From Candidatus Eiseniibacteriota bacterium (GTDB lineage Bacteria; Joyebacterota; Joyebacteria; Joyebacterales; Joyebacteraceae), in assembly GCA_030622115.1 (NCBI GenBank), contig JAUXGN010000015.1, positions 1 through 61,664 of the forward strand: a stretch of DNA of 61,664 nucleotides, in the 5' to 3' direction. Both the position numbers and the translations under genes were made by a program. The notes under the pieces are model-generated. The model did no database searches, was not told where the DNA came from, and saw nothing but the letters and a program-made list of their open reading frames with translations. Of this stretch, positions 19,393 through 27,247 are shown piece after piece (the first letter of the stretch is position 1; each line of letters begins with the position of its first letter).

Positions 19393-20703
19393 TCAGAGGG
19401 AATCCCCTATCCCAAGGCTTATCATGGCATCGCCAACAGTGTAGTGGGAACCGGTGATCAAGACAAGGTCCGCTTCGCGGGCCAAGGACAACGCTCTGGC
19501 CACGGCGGCGCCCGGCGAGTCGACTATTTCGTATTCCAGTCGGTGCTTCTCGGCGATCTTCGCCAGTTCAGCGGGGTCTGCGGCTCTCACACTTGACGGC
19601 CGTGTCAGTATGACAAGTCCCGCCACGTCTGAGATCGCACTCATGATGCCCTCAAGATCCTTGTCGGCCATCACGCCAAGAACCACTATCACAGAACCGT
19701 ATTCGAAGACCTCGCGCACGGCCTTCGCAAGGACGCCGATCGCATCGGGATTGTGCGCCACGTCCACCAGAATCGTCGGCCGTCGGTCGAGTATCTGCAT
19801 TCTACCTATGCTGCCGGCCTCGGCGAGCCCGCGTCTGAGCGACGCTTCCGAGAGATCGAGCACTCCCTCGCGCGCGAGTTCGTGAAGAACAAGAGTCGCA
19901 CAGATCGCATTTGCGACCTGATGGCGTCCGAGGAACGAGATGGAGAGTCCCTTGTAGACGGCCCCGTCGTAGGTGAGGTCGAAGATGCTGCCGGTCGAAA
20001 TGACTGACAGGCGGTCGATCTCCGCCTCCTCGCTCACGGAGATGAAACGCGCGCCGCGCGTAGCCGCCGTATCGCGAATGACGCCCAACGCATCTCCCTC
20101 TGCACCGGAAACAACCACGCCACTCGTCTTGATTATCCCCGCCTTCTTGCCGGCGATCTCATCCACGGTGGGTCCCAGGATCTCGGCGTGATCCATGGCA
20201 ACGCTCGTGATCACCGACAGTATCGAATCCAGGGCGCTCGTCGCATCCATGGCGCCCCCCATGCCGACCTCGACCACGGCGATATCCACGTTCTCCTCCG
20301 CGAAGAAGACAGCCGCTGCTGCCGTTGCGATCTCGAAGAACGTGGCCTCGATATCATCGGCGCCCGGCTTCAGTCGTTCAATGATCGACGCTATGCGGTC
20401 CGCAGACACTCGAGAGCCGTTCACGACGAAGCGTTCGGTGAAATCGATCACATGAGGAGAGGTGAAGAGCCCCGTCCTGAGTCCGTGTTCGACCAGAATC
20501 GAGGCGATCATGGCCGACGTGGATCCCTTGCCGTTTGTTCCACCGACATGGACGATGCGAAAGCGCTTGTGGGGGTTTCCGACGGTCCCGAGCAGGTGTT
20601 CGACCCTCTCGAGTCCCGGCTTCATCACGAATCGCCGGCGAGTGAAGAGCCAGTCAAGGCACGCTTGGTAGGAATCAAAGACCTTGTTTGCGCGCCTGCT
20701 CAA
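19393..20703 (-). CDS. folC: Folylpolyglutamate/dihydrofolate synthase
   Basis: Mur-ligase-like enzyme adding glutamate to folates, about 436 residues. The N-terminal family segment FDSYQACLDWLF is followed by 'KPGLERVEHLLGTVGNPHK', the P-loop HVGGTNGKGSTSAM, 'GLFTSPHVIDFTERF' and 'VVEVGMGGAMDATSA'. The C-terminal domain has DVAHNPDAIGVLA. The start is inferred as a TTG at 20703: GGAGG stands six bases before it and the family N-terminus begins a few residues later. This overlaps the accD 3' end by 29 bases. An ATG farther upstream would give a 74-base overlap and a nonconserved extension. Confidence 0.9.
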   Translation of the reverse strand: MSRRANKVFDSYQACLDWLFTRRRFVMKPGLERVEHLLGTVGNPHKRFRIVHVGGTNGKGSTSAMIASILVEHGLRTGLFTSPHVIDFTERFVVNGSRVSADRIASIIERLKPGADDIEATFFEIATAAAAVFFAEENVDIAVVEVGMGGAMDATSALDSILSVITSVAMDHAEILGPTVDEIAGKKAGIIKTSGVVVSGAEGDALGVIRDTAATRGARFISVSEEAEIDRLSVISTGSIFDLTYDGAVYKGLSISFLGRHQVANAICATLVLHELAREGVLDLSEASLRRGLAEAGSIGRMQILDRRPTILVDVAHNPDAIGVLAKAVREVFEYGSVIVVLGVMADKDLEGIMSAISDVAGLVILTRPSSVRAADPAELAKIAEKHRLEYEIVDSPGAAVARALSLAREADLVLITGSHYTVGDAMISLGIGDSL

Positions 20704-21577
20704 GCGTGTCCTCCGCTCGGTCCCGTGCGTCATCAGAGAAGAAGTCAAGAATCCGCACGATGGCGCCCTTCAGTTCCTTGCGGTGGACGATCATGTCGAC
20801 CATCCCGTGCTCGAGAAGGAACTCGGAGCGCTGGAAGCCGTCGGGAAGATCCTGCTTGATGGTCTGCTGAATGACCCTGGGCCCCGCGAATCCGATGAGT
20901 GCGCCCGGCTCAGCGATGATGACGTCACCGAGAGATGCGAAGCTGGCGGTAACCCCGCCGGTCGTCGGGTGAGCCTGAATGGCGATATGCGGGAGTCCTT
21001 CAGCGTGGAGCTTGGCGAACATGGCGCTCGTCTTGCCCATCTGCATGAGCGAGAGAATGCCCTCCTGCATCCTCGCCCCACCGGTACTCGATAGTGTGAT
21101 GACGGGGACGCGCTCCTCGACAGCCATCCTGGTGAGCCGCGCTATCTTCTCGCCCATGACGGATCCCATGCTCCCTCCGAGGAATCCGAAGTCGAGGACC
21201 GCGAGCATGACCAGATGACCGCCGACCCGGGCGCTGCCTGTGAGAACGGCTGAGTTGTGCCCGGTCTTCTTCTTCGCAGCCTCTATCCGATCTACGTACT
21301 TCTTCGAGTCCACAAAACCCAAAGGATCCAGCGACTCGAGACCGGTCAGGAGTTCCACGTAGCTACCAGAGTCCGTGAGAACGTTCATGTACTTGTCGGC
21401 GGAGATGCGGAAGTGATGCCCACACTTACCGCATGTCCAAAGGTTCTTCTCCAGTTCCTTGTGATAGAGGATTTCCCCGCAACTATCACATTTCTTCCAG
21501 AGGCCGTCGGGCACATCGCGCTTCTTGGTATCCTTGATACGTGGCTTGCGGCGCTTGAGCCATGAGACCTGGTCCAT
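20675..21577 (-). CDS. accD: Acetyl-CoA carboxylase carboxyltransferase beta subunit
   Basis: Beta subunit of the heterotetrameric acetyl-CoA carboxylase, 300 residues, the first committed step of fatty-acid synthesis. The N-terminal zinc ribbon is visible as two Cys pairs, CDSCGE and CGKCGH, near residues 30 to 55. The carboxyltransferase core follows ('VLDFGFLGGSMGSVMGEK', 'SSTGGARMQEGILSLMQM', 'HPTTGGVTASFASLGD', 'FAGPRVIQQTIKQDLPDGFQ'). An AGGAGAA site precedes the ATG. folC overlaps its 3' end, an arrangement common in bacteria. accA is not in the window. Confidence 0.96.
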   Translation of the reverse strand: MDQVSWLKRRKPRIKDTKKRDVPDGLWKKCDSCGEILYHKELEKNLWTCGKCGHHFRISADKYMNVLTDSGSYVELLTGLESLDPLGFVDSKKYVDRIEAAKKKTGHNSAVLTGSARVGGHLVMLAVLDFGFLGGSMGSVMGEKIARLTRMAVEERVPVITLSSTGGARMQEGILSLMQMGKTSAMFAKLHAEGLPHIAIQAHPTTGGVTASFASLGDVIIAEPGALIGFAGPRVIQQTIKQDLPDGFQRSEFLLEHGMVDMIVHRKELKGAIVRILDFFSDDARDRAEDTLEQARKQGL

Positions 21578-21645
21578 CTCTCGGTTCTCCTGTGTAGTCG
21601 TGCGATTCTCCAGAACAACAGGTGATCGGTCAATCGTGCATATAT

Positions 21646-21660
21646 CATGACACGGTCATG
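21646..21660. promoter_or_regulatory. Palindrome upstream of accD (possible operator)
   Basis: CATGAC-ACG-GTCATG is a perfect 6-bp inverted repeat around three bases, placed about 70 bases upstream of the accD start beside an AT-rich TGATATATG stretch that could be the -10 region. The position suits a transcription-factor site controlling accD-folC. No regulator is assigned. Confidence 0.35.
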
Positions 21661-21662
21661 GC

Positions 21663-21707
21663 CGCCTGGCAACCCCTACTGACGGCTTCGCGCCAGGCAA
21701 CCCCTAC
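21663..21707 (-). repeat. Direct repeat after the purine nucleoside phosphorylase gene
   Basis: CGCCxGGCAACCCCTAC occurs at 21663..21679 and 21691..21707 (one mismatch, period 28). On the minus strand each copy begins GTAGGGGTTGCC. It sits seven bases beyond the pnp stop, a placement like that of the 29-bp repeat at 7841..7900. Confidence 0.6.
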
Positions 21708-21713
21708 CGGCAG

Positions 21714-22553
21714 CTACATCCGGCGCGCAACGCCTGAAACGATGCGATACAGCTTTTCCCCACCGGCTCTTCCAGCTGCCAGAACCTCCTTGTGGGTCGT
21801 CTCGTGCCCGCTCCCGGGAACCGCGAGATTCGTGACGAGCGCTATGCCCATCACCTTGAGACCCAGTACCCTTGCCGCCTGGACCTCCAGCACAGTCGAC
21901 ATCCCGATTGCGGAGCCACCGATCCGGCGCATCATCCTTATCTCGGCCGGCGTCTCGTACGTCGGCCCGAGAGCTCCGATATAGACACCACTTCTGAGCG
22001 TAACTCCCTCCTCGGCGGCCACGGTCGCGGCCTTCCGACGCAGGCGCTCCGAGTAGGCACAACCCATTCTGAAAGTCGGTACGGGAAGCCGACGCGGTCC
22101 CGAGATGAGCGAGAGCTGGTCCGCTATCAACATAAGATCGCCGACCTCGAAGCCGGGATCGAGCCCGCCCGATGCGTTCGTCACGACGATGGTGTGCACA
22201 CCGAGTTCGGCCGCCAGTCTCACTGTGAATGTGACGTCCAGCGGCGAATGCCCCTCGTAGAGATGGACACGCCCGGCGAACACGATCGTCTTCTCTCCGC
22301 CTATTCTCCCGAGCACGAGAGTTCCACGATGCCCCGCCACTGCGGTCGGTGGAAACCCGGGGATCTTCTCGTACGGCACCGTGAGGTCCGGGTCGAAGCT
22401 GTCGGTGAACGATGATAACCCGGATCCAAGAATGACACAGACGCCGGGAGACACCACTCCAAGCTCCCGCAGCCGATCCGCCGCTCTCTTGATAACCCTC
22501 TCCGGAGCCCCTTCCGGAACCTTCTCCGGAGCCCCGCTCATAGCAGATTCCAT
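21714..22553 (-). CDS. Purine nucleoside phosphorylase
   Basis: Trimeric-type (PNP family 2) phosphorylase that cleaves inosine or guanosine with phosphate, about 279 residues. Family landmarks are 'VCVILGSGLSSFTDSF' with the phosphate-binding GSG, 'GHRGTLVLGRIGG', 'VHLYEGHSPLDVTFTVRL', 'VTNASGGLDPGFEVGDLMLI', 'YETPAEIRMMRRIGGSAIGMSTV' and the C-terminal 'GIALVTNLAVPGSGHETTHKEVL'. The start at 22553 (MESAM) is chosen since GGGGAG precedes it and it lies just beyond the rimI stop. The much longer open frame upstream is out-of-frame rimI. An alternative start is 22541. Confidence 0.93.
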   Translation of the reverse strand: MESAMSGAPEKVPEGAPERVIKRAADRLRELGVVSPGVCVILGSGLSSFTDSFDPDLTVPYEKIPGFPPTAVAGHRGTLVLGRIGGEKTIVFAGRVHLYEGHSPLDVTFTVRLAAELGVHTIVVTNASGGLDPGFEVGDLMLIADQLSLISGPRRLPVPTFRMGCAYSERLRRKAATVAAEEGVTLRSGVYIGALGPTYETPAEIRMMRRIGGSAIGMSTVLEVQAARVLGLKVMGIALVTNLAVPGSGHETTHKEVLAAGRAGGEKLYRIVSGVARRM

Positions 22554-22567
22554 CCCGCTCCCCGATC

Positions 22568-23026
22568 TCACTCCGCCACCTCCGCCAGCATCACGATCGC
22601 ATCCTCGCCGTTGTCCGTGTAGTATCCCCTGCGAATCGCCACCGGTCTGAATCCGTAACGTTCGTACAGAGCGATGGCCCCCTCGTTGGATGAGCGCACC
22701 TCGAGCGTCGCCAGACGCACTCCTCGTTCGCACGCGGTACGAATCCCCTCGGCCAGGAGTCGCTTTGCGATACCCTGCCTCTGTCTCGATCCTGTGACCG
22801 CCATGTTCCCTATATGGAATTCGTCCTCGATGATCCAGCCGATGATGTAACCGACAACGTGCCCCTGCTCCTCAACGATGAGCGCGAGTGTCGGAGGCGA
22901 GCGTTTGAGATCCGCCTCGAACGCCTGTCTCGACCACGGGGTCGGAAACAGCTCCGTCTCAATGGCACACACATCATCGAGGTCGCCGAGCGTCATGGCC
23001 CGGAGATCGGTGGACGGCGTTGGCAC
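22568..23026 (-). CDS. rimI: Ribosomal-protein S18 alanine N-acetyltransferase
   Basis: GNAT acetyltransferase of about 152 residues. The N-terminal 'LRAMTLGDLDDVCAIETELF' and 'PWSRQAFEADL' are RimI hallmarks, and the acetyl-CoA loop is 'GSRQRQGIAKRLLAEGI'. 'TLEVRSSNEGAIALYERYGF' and 'RRGYYTDNGEDAIVM' complete the family pattern. The start is inferred as GTG at 23026, six bases after GGGGGG, because the longer ATG-led frame runs through tsaB in a different frame. It lies between tsaB and pnp. rimI with tsaB is a common pairing. Confidence 0.9.
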   Translation of the reverse strand: MPTPSTDLRAMTLGDLDDVCAIETELFPTPWSRQAFEADLKRSPPTLALIVEEQGHVVGYIIGWIIEDEFHIGNMAVTGSRQRQGIAKRLLAEGIRTACERGVRLATLEVRSSNEGAIALYERYGFRPVAIRRGYYTDNGEDAIVMLAEVAE

Positions 23027-23063
23027 GATGCACCCCCCGGCGATGTCCAGAAGACCCAGTCTA

Positions 23064-23738
23064 TCATATGCCCCTGAGGTAGACCGGTTCAAGACCGTCA
23101 AGCTCCGGCGCTTCACCCTCGTCGGCCGCTCTGGTTGCCAATACCGCCAGCGCCACGGGGTTGCTGACATCGACGCTGGACTCGGGGACCGACAGGCCAT
23201 CACCCAGAATGGCCTTGAACTCGCGCGCATATTCGGAAGCTCCGGAACCGATTGGTTGAACCATGCGGCCGTTGGCCGCACTGAGCGCCATTCGCGCCGC
23301 CTTCTGAGGCTCGAGAGCGGCATCCTCGGAGAGACGTTCCCGTCCCTCCCCCTTCGCTTCAAACAGAGCGCAGTAGACTTCTCCCTTCCTCGCGTCGACC
23401 GCCGAGAGGATCAGCCCGTCGCGAGCAGCCGCGCTCGTCGCGAGCGCCTCGGTCGTTGAGACAGGCCAGACCGGTAGCCCGATCGAAACAGCCAGCCCTT
23501 TGGCGGTCGCCAGACCAACCCTGAGGCCACTGAATCTGCCGGGCCCCACTGCGACGGCTATGCCGTCGAGGTCTGATAGAGCGACTCCTGCCTCACGAAG
23601 GACCGTCGCAACAGCCTCCATCAAGCGCTCGGCATGCCCTCTCTCCACACGTCTCTCCGAGACGTGCAGTAGTCTGTCCCCGTCCACGACGGCAACAACC
23701 TCCACGGGCGTCGACGTATCAATCGTGAGGATTTTCAT
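23064..23738 (-). CDS. tsaB: tRNA threonylcarbamoyladenosine protein TsaB
   Basis: TsaB (YeaZ), 224 residues, the noncatalytic ASKHA partner of TsaD in t6A37 synthesis. The start MKILTIDTSTP is typical, followed by 'HAERLMEAVATVLREAGVAL', 'LDGIAVAVGPGRFSGLRVGL' and 'ATAKGLAVSIGLPVWPVSTTEAL'. It overlaps tsaE by 20 bases upstream and is followed by rimI. tsaD and tsaC are not in the window. Confidence 0.94.
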   Translation of the reverse strand: MKILTIDTSTPVEVVAVVDGDRLLHVSERRVERGHAERLMEAVATVLREAGVALSDLDGIAVAVGPGRFSGLRVGLATAKGLAVSIGLPVWPVSTTEALATSAAARDGLILSAVDARKGEVYCALFEAKGEGRERLSEDAALEPQKAARMALSAANGRMVQPIGSGASEYAREFKAILGDGLSVPESSVDVSNPVALAVLATRAADEGEAPELDGLEPVYLRGI

Positions 23739-24225
23739 CTTGCGGCCGCTCTCTCCACAGTTTGAGGAGCGTACTCTTCACACGGGCGTGCCTGTCGCCA
23801 CGCGCGTAAAGCACCATGGTGCGTCTATCTGGGGCATCGATCGAAATGTGTATGTCGAGCCTCTCATCCGGAAGAAACTCCTTGGCGCGCTCCGCCCACT
23901 CGATGATCGCCACTCCTTCACCGAAGAAGAGCTCCCTGTACCCAAGATCCTCGATCTCAGCGGTATCGTGAATTCTGTAGAGATCGATGTGCAGGATCGG
24001 GACGCGCCCGGCGTATTCGTTGACCACAATGAAGCTGGGACTGGACACGTAGCCATCAAACCCGAGACCGACCGAGATGCCCTGCGCAAGCACGGTCTTC
24101 CCGCTTCCCAGATCCCCGTATAGCGCGACGAGATCACCGGCCTCAAGCACGCGCCCCAGTGCGCGACCCAGCTCCCGGCTCTCGCCGGCTGACGTGGAGA
24201 CAAGGCTCTCTGCTCTCGCACTCAT
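23719..24225 (-). CDS. tsaE: tRNA threonylcarbamoyladenosine ATPase TsaE
   Basis: TsaE (YjeE), 168 residues, the small ATPase that drives turnover of the TsaBD complex. Walker A is GDLGSGKTVLAQGISVGLG. The segments 'VSSPSFIVVNEY', 'ILHIDLYRIHD' and 'IIEWAERAKEFLP' are the family's switch and Walker-B-like motifs. The C-terminus is about 15 residues longer than in E. coli. It begins 13 bases after the porX-like stop and overlaps tsaB by 20 bases, so it is probably cotranscribed with tsaB and rimI. Confidence 0.93.
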   Translation of the reverse strand: MSARAESLVSTSAGESRELGRALGRVLEAGDLVALYGDLGSGKTVLAQGISVGLGFDGYVSSPSFIVVNEYAGRVPILHIDLYRIHDTAEIEDLGYRELFFGEGVAIIEWAERAKEFLPDERLDIHISIDAPDRRTMVLYARGDRHARVKSTLLKLWRERPQDENPHD

Positions 24226-24238
24226 CGCCTATGACCTA

Positions 24239-25801
24239 TCACCTGGGAGTCATTATGGCACAGGGAAGAATCATCTCTTCGGTCGAGATCCCGCCATGCT
24301 GGAAGGTGCCCCGGTACTGCCGCTCGTATTTGTGGAACTCCGTCGGGTAGACGAAGTAGTAGTCCTCCTTCGCGATGGCGTACTGCTTGCTCAGACCATC
24401 GGTCGGGAGCCGGAAGCGACGTGGATCATCTATCAGGAACGTCTCCTTCGGGTTGTAGCCGAGGTTGCTTCCAAACTTGTAGCGGATGTTCGTTGTCGTC
24501 GCCTTGTTGCCTCGCACGAGTGCTGCGCGTCTCCCGAGAACGGCGCCGTGATCGGTCGTCAGAACGACCGTGGCCTTCTGCCGTGCCATCTCTTGTATGA
24601 TGTGGTACAGGGCCGAGTGAATGAACCACGAGCGAACGAGCGAGCGGAACGCCGGCTCATCCGGCGCGATCTCCTGGAGAATCTCAGACTCCGAGCGCCC
24701 GTGCGATAGGATGTCGACGAAGTTGTAGACGAGCGAAACGAACTGGAGGTCATGGAACGATCCCATTCTCCGCCTCACGTTGTCCGCTTCATCCTTCTCA
24801 TAGATCTTCACGTACTTGTGCAAAGGGCTCACTCTGATGCCCATCCGCCTCAACTGCCCATCCATGAGCTGACGCTCGTAGCGATTCTTGCTGTACTGGT
24901 CCTTCGAGTGCGCATCCCATATGTCGGGAAACTTCTCGCCGAACTCCAAGGGATAGAGTCCGCTGAACAGCGCGTTTCGCGAGTACGGCGTCGCCGTCGG
25001 CAGGATCGAGTAGTAGTAGTGATTCTCGATATTGAAGAAGGGCTCCAGACTCGGCAAGAGACTCATCCAGTGGTCGAGTCTCAGGCAATCGAGCACGACG
25101 AAGTAGACCTTCTTCTTGGCCGTCAGAAGCGGCGCCACATATTCCCGGAAGATATCCGGAGAGAGAAGCGGACGATCCGGGGTGTCGTTGACCCACCCCT
25201 CGTACGCACCCTCTACGTAGCGTGAGAACTCCGCGTTGGCCGACATCTGGAGATCACGATGGATCTGCCTGAGGCCCGGGTCTCGAACGCGGTCGAGTTC
25301 CAGATCCCAGTGCACGAACTTGGTGTAGAACTGCACCCACTCTCGCCAATCCATCGTATCCATGATCTGCGCCCGGAGCTGGCTGTTCTCCCGAGCGTAT
25401 GTCTGCGCCAGTTGGTCCCGCCGTATCTTCTGCCCATCAAGAATGCGCTTGATCGCACTCAGGACCTGCGTCGGCTTGACGGGCTTGATGAGAAAGTCAT
25501 CGATGCGCTTGCCAAGCGCATCGTTCATCAGCTCCTCTTCCTCGCTCTTGGTCACCATGACGACGGGAACGGAAGGGTCCAGCTCCTTCATCTCTGCCAG
25601 CGTCTCGAGTCCGTCCATCCCAACCATCATCTCGTCGAGCAGGACGATATCGTAGCGCCCTTCCTTGATCATCTCGATCGCTGTTTCGCCGCTGGTCGCC
25701 GTCGCCAGATCGTAGCCTCGCTGCTCGAGGAAGATGATGTGCGGCTTGAGCATGTCTATCTCATCGTCGACCCAGAGGATTCGTCTATTCGCCGTACTCA
25801 T
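24239..25801 (-). CDS. porX: PorX-like response regulator with PglZ phosphodiesterase domain
   Basis: About 520 residues in three parts. A receiver domain (1 to 125) carries acidic residues DDE near 12, phospho-acceptor Asp near 56 (VLLDEMMVGMDGL), Thr near 84 (VVMVTKSEEE) and Lys near 106 (FLIKPVKP). A helical linker (126 to 225) follows. The C-terminal alkaline-phosphatase-superfamily PglZ domain has metal ligands in VVLDCLRLDHW, nucleophile Thr in ATPYSRNALFSG near 271, VDILSHGRS, LTTDHGAVLG and a final His in FQHGGISTEEM. The architecture and motif spacing match PorX, the Bacteroidota regulator of type IX secretion that is a phosphodiesterase on oligonucleotides. The start at 25801 (MSTANRR) is chosen because conservation begins there. 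A histidine-kinase gene lies 88 bases upstream. Confidence 0.9.
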   Translation of the reverse strand: MSTANRRILWVDDEIDMLKPHIIFLEQRGYDLATATSGETAIEMIKEGRYDIVLLDEMMVGMDGLETLAEMKELDPSVPVVMVTKSEEEELMNDALGKRIDDFLIKPVKPTQVLSAIKRILDGQKIRRDQLAQTYARENSQLRAQIMDTMDWREWVQFYTKFVHWDLELDRVRDPGLRQIHRDLQMSANAEFSRYVEGAYEGWVNDTPDRPLLSPDIFREYVAPLLTAKKKVYFVVLDCLRLDHWMSLLPSLEPFFNIENHYYYSILPTATPYSRNALFSGLYPLEFGEKFPDIWDAHSKDQYSKNRYERQLMDGQLRRMGIRVSPLHKYVKIYEKDEADNVRRRMGSFHDLQFVSLVYNFVDILSHGRSESEILQEIAPDEPAFRSLVRSWFIHSALYHIIQEMARQKATVVLTTDHGAVLGRRAALVRGNKATTTNIRYKFGSNLGYNPKETFLIDDPRRFRLPTDGLSKQYAIAKEDYYFVYPTEFHKYERQYRGTFQHGGISTEEMILPCAIMTPR

Positions 25802-25889
25802 TCTGAAACCCCATCCCCTCTCAATGCACGGATCCCGGCGGACATGTGATCGGTCCACCTGAAGCGATTCTTGCGGCAGAAGACTCGTA

Positions 25890-27170
25890 CTAGCTAGCCG
25901 GAAGGCAGATCACGAAGGTCGTGCCTTTCCCGGGCTCGGACCATCCGATGTAGAGTCGCCCATCGTGATACTCCTCTACAATTCGCCTGGCCAGAGCCAA
26001 CCCCAGACCCCATCCCTTCCTCTTCGTGGAATAGCCCGGGAGAAAAACGCGCCTGCGCTCGGCGGGAGAGAGACCTCTGCCGTTGTCGGTGAAGAATATC
26101 CGCACGCCGCCTTCCTTGGTCGCGTGCTCGGTTCTGATCTCGATCGTGCCCCCCTTCGGCGGAAGCGCCTCCAGCGAGTTCTTCACGAGATTCTCAACGA
26201 CCCACTCCATCAGCTGAGCATTAACGTCAACGAGCGGGACATCCGCGTAGTCCTCTTTGATTTCGATGTCCTTGCCAAGTGAGGGCAGCCGCCAGCTGAG
26301 GTAGTCCACCGCTCCCCTCAGCACGACGGCCACATCCTGCCGCTTCATCTTCGGAGTGGAACCTATCTGATTGAATCGCTGGGAGATCCTGTCCAATCGG
26401 TCAAGGTCCCGTTGCATCTCGACCGACATCCGCGAGATCTCACCACACGACTCACATTCCTTGGACCCGGTCTCCCTGAGAAGCTCCACCCACCCCATGA
26501 GTGATGAGATCGGGGTCCCCAACTGGTGGGCGGTCTCTTTCGCCAGCCCAACCCAGATCGAACGAAGCTCCGCGATCTTCGCGTTGCGGAAGCCCAGAAA
26601 TCCTAGAAGGAGGAGAACGCCGAACGCCAGGATCTCGAGCGCCGGAACGAAGCGCATCTCCTTTATCATGCTGGACTCACCGTAGTGGACATAGCCCAGA
26701 ACGGTCTCGTCCCCTATCTGAGTCATCGGGATCGGAGAGCGACGACGATCAACCTCAGCCATCAGCCGCATCACATCGCCCAACGGTGAGTCCGAGGGGT
26801 TCTCCGGGTCGGCAGTGAGGTACTCCTCGTGGCTGATGTTCTCGGGATCGGCGGCGAGAGGGAGCCCCTTCCACGTGATGGGCACGCCTCTCACATCGGA
26901 GATGATCATGGGGAAGTTGATGCTCTCGATCAGCTCTCCGAAGACGACGGACAGCTCCACGTTCTCCCGAGCTGCGTAGGTGGCTGTGGCACAAAGCCCC
27001 GCTATGGATCGGGAGAGCGTGGCAGATTGAACCTCGAGTCTTCGAATCAGGCTGTTCGTATACAGGAAGATAACCACCGCGAGGAGCGAGACGGCGACAA
27101 AGACGTAGGCCCTCGTGCGAAGTTCCGCCGCCTGCATGTGATCAGATGTGGTTTTGAAACCCAGAGCCAT
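25890..27170 (-). CDS. Sensor histidine kinase, probable partner of the PorX-like regulator
   Basis: Membrane sensor kinase of about 426 residues. A first helix (about 22 to 42), an extracytoplasmic part (about 45 to 175) and a second helix (about 178 to 195) are visible. The cytoplasmic transmitter has the H-box WVGLAKETAHQLGTPISSL (His near 215), N-box NLVKNSLEALPP, G1 TDNGRGLSP, F-box and G2 KGWGLGLALARRIVEEYH. The unusual AHQLGTPISSL H-box resembles a family common in Bacteroidota. A CESC pair follows the H-box. There is no attached receiver. Orientation and adjacency to the PorX-like gene make it the likely phosphodonor, as PorY is for PorX, although PorY identity is inference. AAGGA precedes the ATG at 27170. 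Confidence 0.88.
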   Translation of the reverse strand: MALGFKTTSDHMQAAELRTRAYVFVAVSLLAVVIFLYTNSLIRRLEVQSATLSRSIAGLCATATYAARENVELSVVFGELIESINFPMIISDVRGVPITWKGLPLAADPENISHEEYLTADPENPSDSPLGDVMRLMAEVDRRRSPIPMTQIGDETVLGYVHYGESSMIKEMRFVPALEILAFGVLLLLGFLGFRNAKIAELRSIWVGLAKETAHQLGTPISSLMGWVELLRETGSKECESCGEISRMSVEMQRDLDRLDRISQRFNQIGSTPKMKRQDVAVVLRGAVDYLSWRLPSLGKDIEIKEDYADVPLVDVNAQLMEWVVENLVKNSLEALPPKGGTIEIRTEHATKEGGVRIFFTDNGRGLSPAERRRVFLPGYSTKRKGWGLGLALARRIVEEYHDGRLYIGWSEPGKGTTFVICLPAS

Positions 27171-27247
27171 GACCACAGTCCTTGCAGAATGCCTGCCCTA
27201 TAGACTTCCTGGTCGGCCCGGCTGCGGCCCGCGAGGGTCCGGACCGA

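Noticed and set aside
22568-23362. A 264-codon version of rimI from an upstream ATG
   Set aside because: The extra N-terminus is tsaB read in another frame. The GTG at 23026 fits the family and has a ribosome site.
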